DNA of 64,000 bases from Bacteroidota bacterium (GTDB lineage Bacteria > Bacteroidota > Bacteroidia > Flavobacteriales_D > Crocinitomicaceae): NCBI GenBank assembly GCA_006226425.1, contig SBGX01000006.1, forward strand, positions 1 through 64,000. Reading direction: 5' to 3'. The translations under genes and the position numbers were made by a program. Shown here one piece after another: positions 63,301 to 64,000 of the stretch (its first letter is position 1; the number at the start of each line of letters is the position of its first letter). The notes beneath the pieces are model-generated. The model searched no databases. It worked only from the letters and a program-made list of their open reading frames with translations, and had not been told where the DNA came from.

Positions 63301-64000
63301 TCGAACTATTTGCCAGCGCATTCTTTTGGAAGATATCCTGTGTGTGTTGCAGAATTTTTATGTCCCCTTTGATTGAGATCGTTAAAAGGCCATGGGTTTT
63401 ACTTGTTACAAACAGTTTTGACGTTTGCTCTTCCCACCAAATATCCGTCACATCAATCAGGCCGAAACGCTCTTCCAACTCTGAGAGATAGGGTTTTGCT
63501 TCTCTGGTTTCCGGGTGATAAATATACAGTCCCTGATTTGTCCCCAACAGATATTTATCCCGCACTTTCTTCATCAGGTTGACCCGCACAAAGCTCTTCT
63601 GCTTTCCGGAGATCTTTACCGGCTTGATTTTCTTACTTGATACATCGACAAGCATCGCCCCCTTATCTTCGCTGGAGACAAATAGGCTCTTCTGATCAAT
63701 AAATGCTAAAAACTCGATCTTACTGGATACCAGAGGAGCAATAAAAAAGTTGAATTTCTTCTTGTCTTTCGAAAAAACACAAATCCCATTGGATGCCGTT
63801 CCCAACCACAATTTTCCGTTCCCATCGTCCGCAATGGATGTAACATGCAGCGTAAACCGATCTTTCAGGATGTGTGACTCAAAGGTTTCCTTTTGAGGAA
63901 TGTAATTGAGCAATCCATTGGAGGTTCCAAACCAAATACTCCCTGACTCGTCAATGGTGGACGTCGTAAAATAGTTGCTGCTGATACTTGGCGTGTTGTC
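60296..64000 (-). CDS. Propeller sensor fused to adenylate cyclase and HD domain, 5'-truncated
   Basis: The frame is open to the window edge, so the start is not seen; the first visible residues belong to another propeller blade (IDESGSIWFGTSNGLL). Visible order, with nucleotide positions: two-component-type propeller blades (64000 to about 62150), a Y_Y_Y domain (about 62100-61880), one membrane helix (61850-61790), a coiled coil (61780-61590), a class III cyclase domain (about 61530-60990) and an HD domain (about 60880-60480). In the cyclase, SVLFTDFVGFT and KIKTIGDAYM carry the two metal Asp and the ATP-selecting Lys, and AYDIWGATVNQAQRM the second selector Asp plus transition-state Asn and Arg. 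It should therefore be an active adenylate cyclase. The HD part has HSIAHTKD, TYHDAGF and CDADLDYLG. It leads an operon with three further genes. Confidence 0.9.
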   Translation of the reverse strand, partial: DNTPSISSNYFTTSTIDESGSIWFGTSNGLLNYIPQKETFESHILKDRFTLHVTSIADDGNGKLWLGTASNGICVFSKDKKKFNFFIAPLVSSKIEFLAFIDQKSLFVSSEDKGAMLVDVSSKKIKPVKISGKQKSFVRVNLMKKVRDKYLLGTNQGLYIYHPETREAKPYLSELEERFGLIDVTDIWWEEQTSKLFVTSKTHGLLTISIKGDIKILQHTQDIFQKNALANSSINAIFKDKSGTFWVATERGISSFSPYNNGFFSVGPSGSLSQGIPSPGVWCFAEDKEANYLFIGTDNAVSRYDHKHARFDQFFRNGFDGDQHEGSVETAILSLHVISEKELLVGTTEGLQILRIESPNRYRYEKLNYEGLANPANFERTYYIVHWKEKKYFLATKGGVLLYDHEKGSVQPFEHNPVNASGTISAGACRFAFKDKRGRVWFTTSVGGLNVLEERDGSVAIVPYKYNETIRLLSRNYITTIYQSDERTFWMGTMGSGMIQLDLESRKAHIYNKKNGLPNNVVYGILADKNKALWLSTNKGIARFDLQERKIVNHAALDRLAANEYNQGAYLRSANGFLYFGNINGYNYFDPGSLQNKSKYTRIVFTKFKLDENWIRPGDTDKLLSRSISETKRIELNYRQRSFTIRFMVQDLSNPDLVNYKYILEGSDEGEIEIGNTNQIHFNSLQPGDYKLKVYARTGAGEWNPVPAQIEISLAAPFWRTVGFWVVVAVIVALFIIVVARKRIEEERREQVLLEMKIAERTREIREQNIKIEKQKETIEEKKNRLEEQKRLLEVEKEKTEKLLKNIIPESTYQELKTKGKASARAYKTVSVLFTDFVGFTKIAEKMSPSDLVSELDIYFRKFDEIIVRNNLEKIKTIGDAYMCAGGVPVRNNTNPIDACLAALQIQESMDIMRQEARQSGRIVWELRLGINTGEVTAGVIGSEKLAYDIWGATVNQAQRMEMLGEPGKVTVSGQTFVYVEPYFSCTFKGKVKSKSKGLIDMYTVDGIKPELSVDGKGLYPNDRFHQIVNLHHYSSINYYKAERHIMKLLEKKLSPKLHYHSIAHTKDVCRAVERLALLEGVTDEGLFLLKSAATYHDAGFVEIYDKNEPVGARMAGEILPKYGYTDEHIERIRELIYVTEIPHKPKSKLEEIICDADLDYLGRDDFHEIADKLRRELREHGKIDSDRKWDEIQVMFLTNHKYFTETAIQTRQAKKEQNLQDIKDRLEKNDYKD

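Noticed and set aside
1-64000. tRNA, rRNA, insertion sequences, prophage or integrative element
   Set aside because: Reading the intergenic regions showed no cloverleaf with CCA-type end, no rRNA, no transposase or integrase gene, and no paired terminal repeats.

Overview
The window reads as chromosomal DNA of a gliding or type IX secretion (T9SS) member of the Bacteroidota, most likely Flavobacteriales. The basis is sprA, gldB and gldC, a PorP/SprF family gene, five proteins with type A and one with type B T9SS C-terminal sorting signals, FeoA/FeoB with a FeoB-associated Cys-rich peptide, and -7 promoter boxes of the Bacteroidota form TAnnTTTG. Coding density is high. I see no rRNA or tRNA gene, insertion sequence, prophage, CRISPR array or other sign of recent transfer. 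Both edges cut genes: a T9SS cargo gene on the left and a very large signalling gene on the right.

Layout. 1-6.9 kb: end of a T9SS cargo gene, a small HExxH membrane protein, a SprT-like/manC pair, an MlaE/MlaF-type ABC pair, and a lectin-like T9SS cargo gene preceded by three 21-bp repeats. 6.9-12.3 kb: a 1801-residue surface protein with a barrel-like N-terminus, 13 Ig-like repeats and a Gly-rich tail. 12.4-15.7 kb: a type B cargo gene, a PorP/SprF gene and an OmpA-like lipoprotein gene. 15.7-24.4 kb: a secreted SGNH hydrolase, an M1 aminopeptidase lipoprotein and a large outer-membrane protein resembling SprA in style. 24.6-27.3 kb: gldC, a lipoprotein, a WWFAPGQAW-repeat protein, a YceI protein and a GNAT enzyme. 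27.3-37.4 kb: a tight minus-strand operon maeB-ruvA-sprA-GNAT.

37.5-45 kb: a T9SS-sorted thioredoxin-like protein, a sirtuin, a T9SS protein with calcium-loop-like repeats, and an operon TlpA-like / DUF6029-like / Omp28-like / CPBP protease. 45-50.8 kb: nadE and a beta-barrel gene divergent from gldB, then dxs, a lipoprotein and a 46-residue lipoprotein. 50.9-57.7 kb: a BamA/TamA-like protein, rmuC, gcvH, a TonB energy transducer and feoA-feoB-Cys-rich peptide. 57.7-64 kb: a minus-strand signalling operon led by a propeller-Y_Y_Y-TM-coiled coil-adenylate cyclase-HD protein, followed by a beta-propeller protein, a HAD phosphatase and a DUF3109 protein.

How the genes work together. SprA is the T9SS outer-membrane channel, GldB and GldC are gliding accessory proteins, and the PorP/SprF and OmpA-like proteins probably anchor surface adhesins. 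The CTD-bearing proteins are the cargo. A shared CTAAA(C/T)(C/G)GTT-type motif upstream of three cargo genes suggests co-regulation of part of the secretome. Functions are inferred from motifs and family knowledge; no searches were run.
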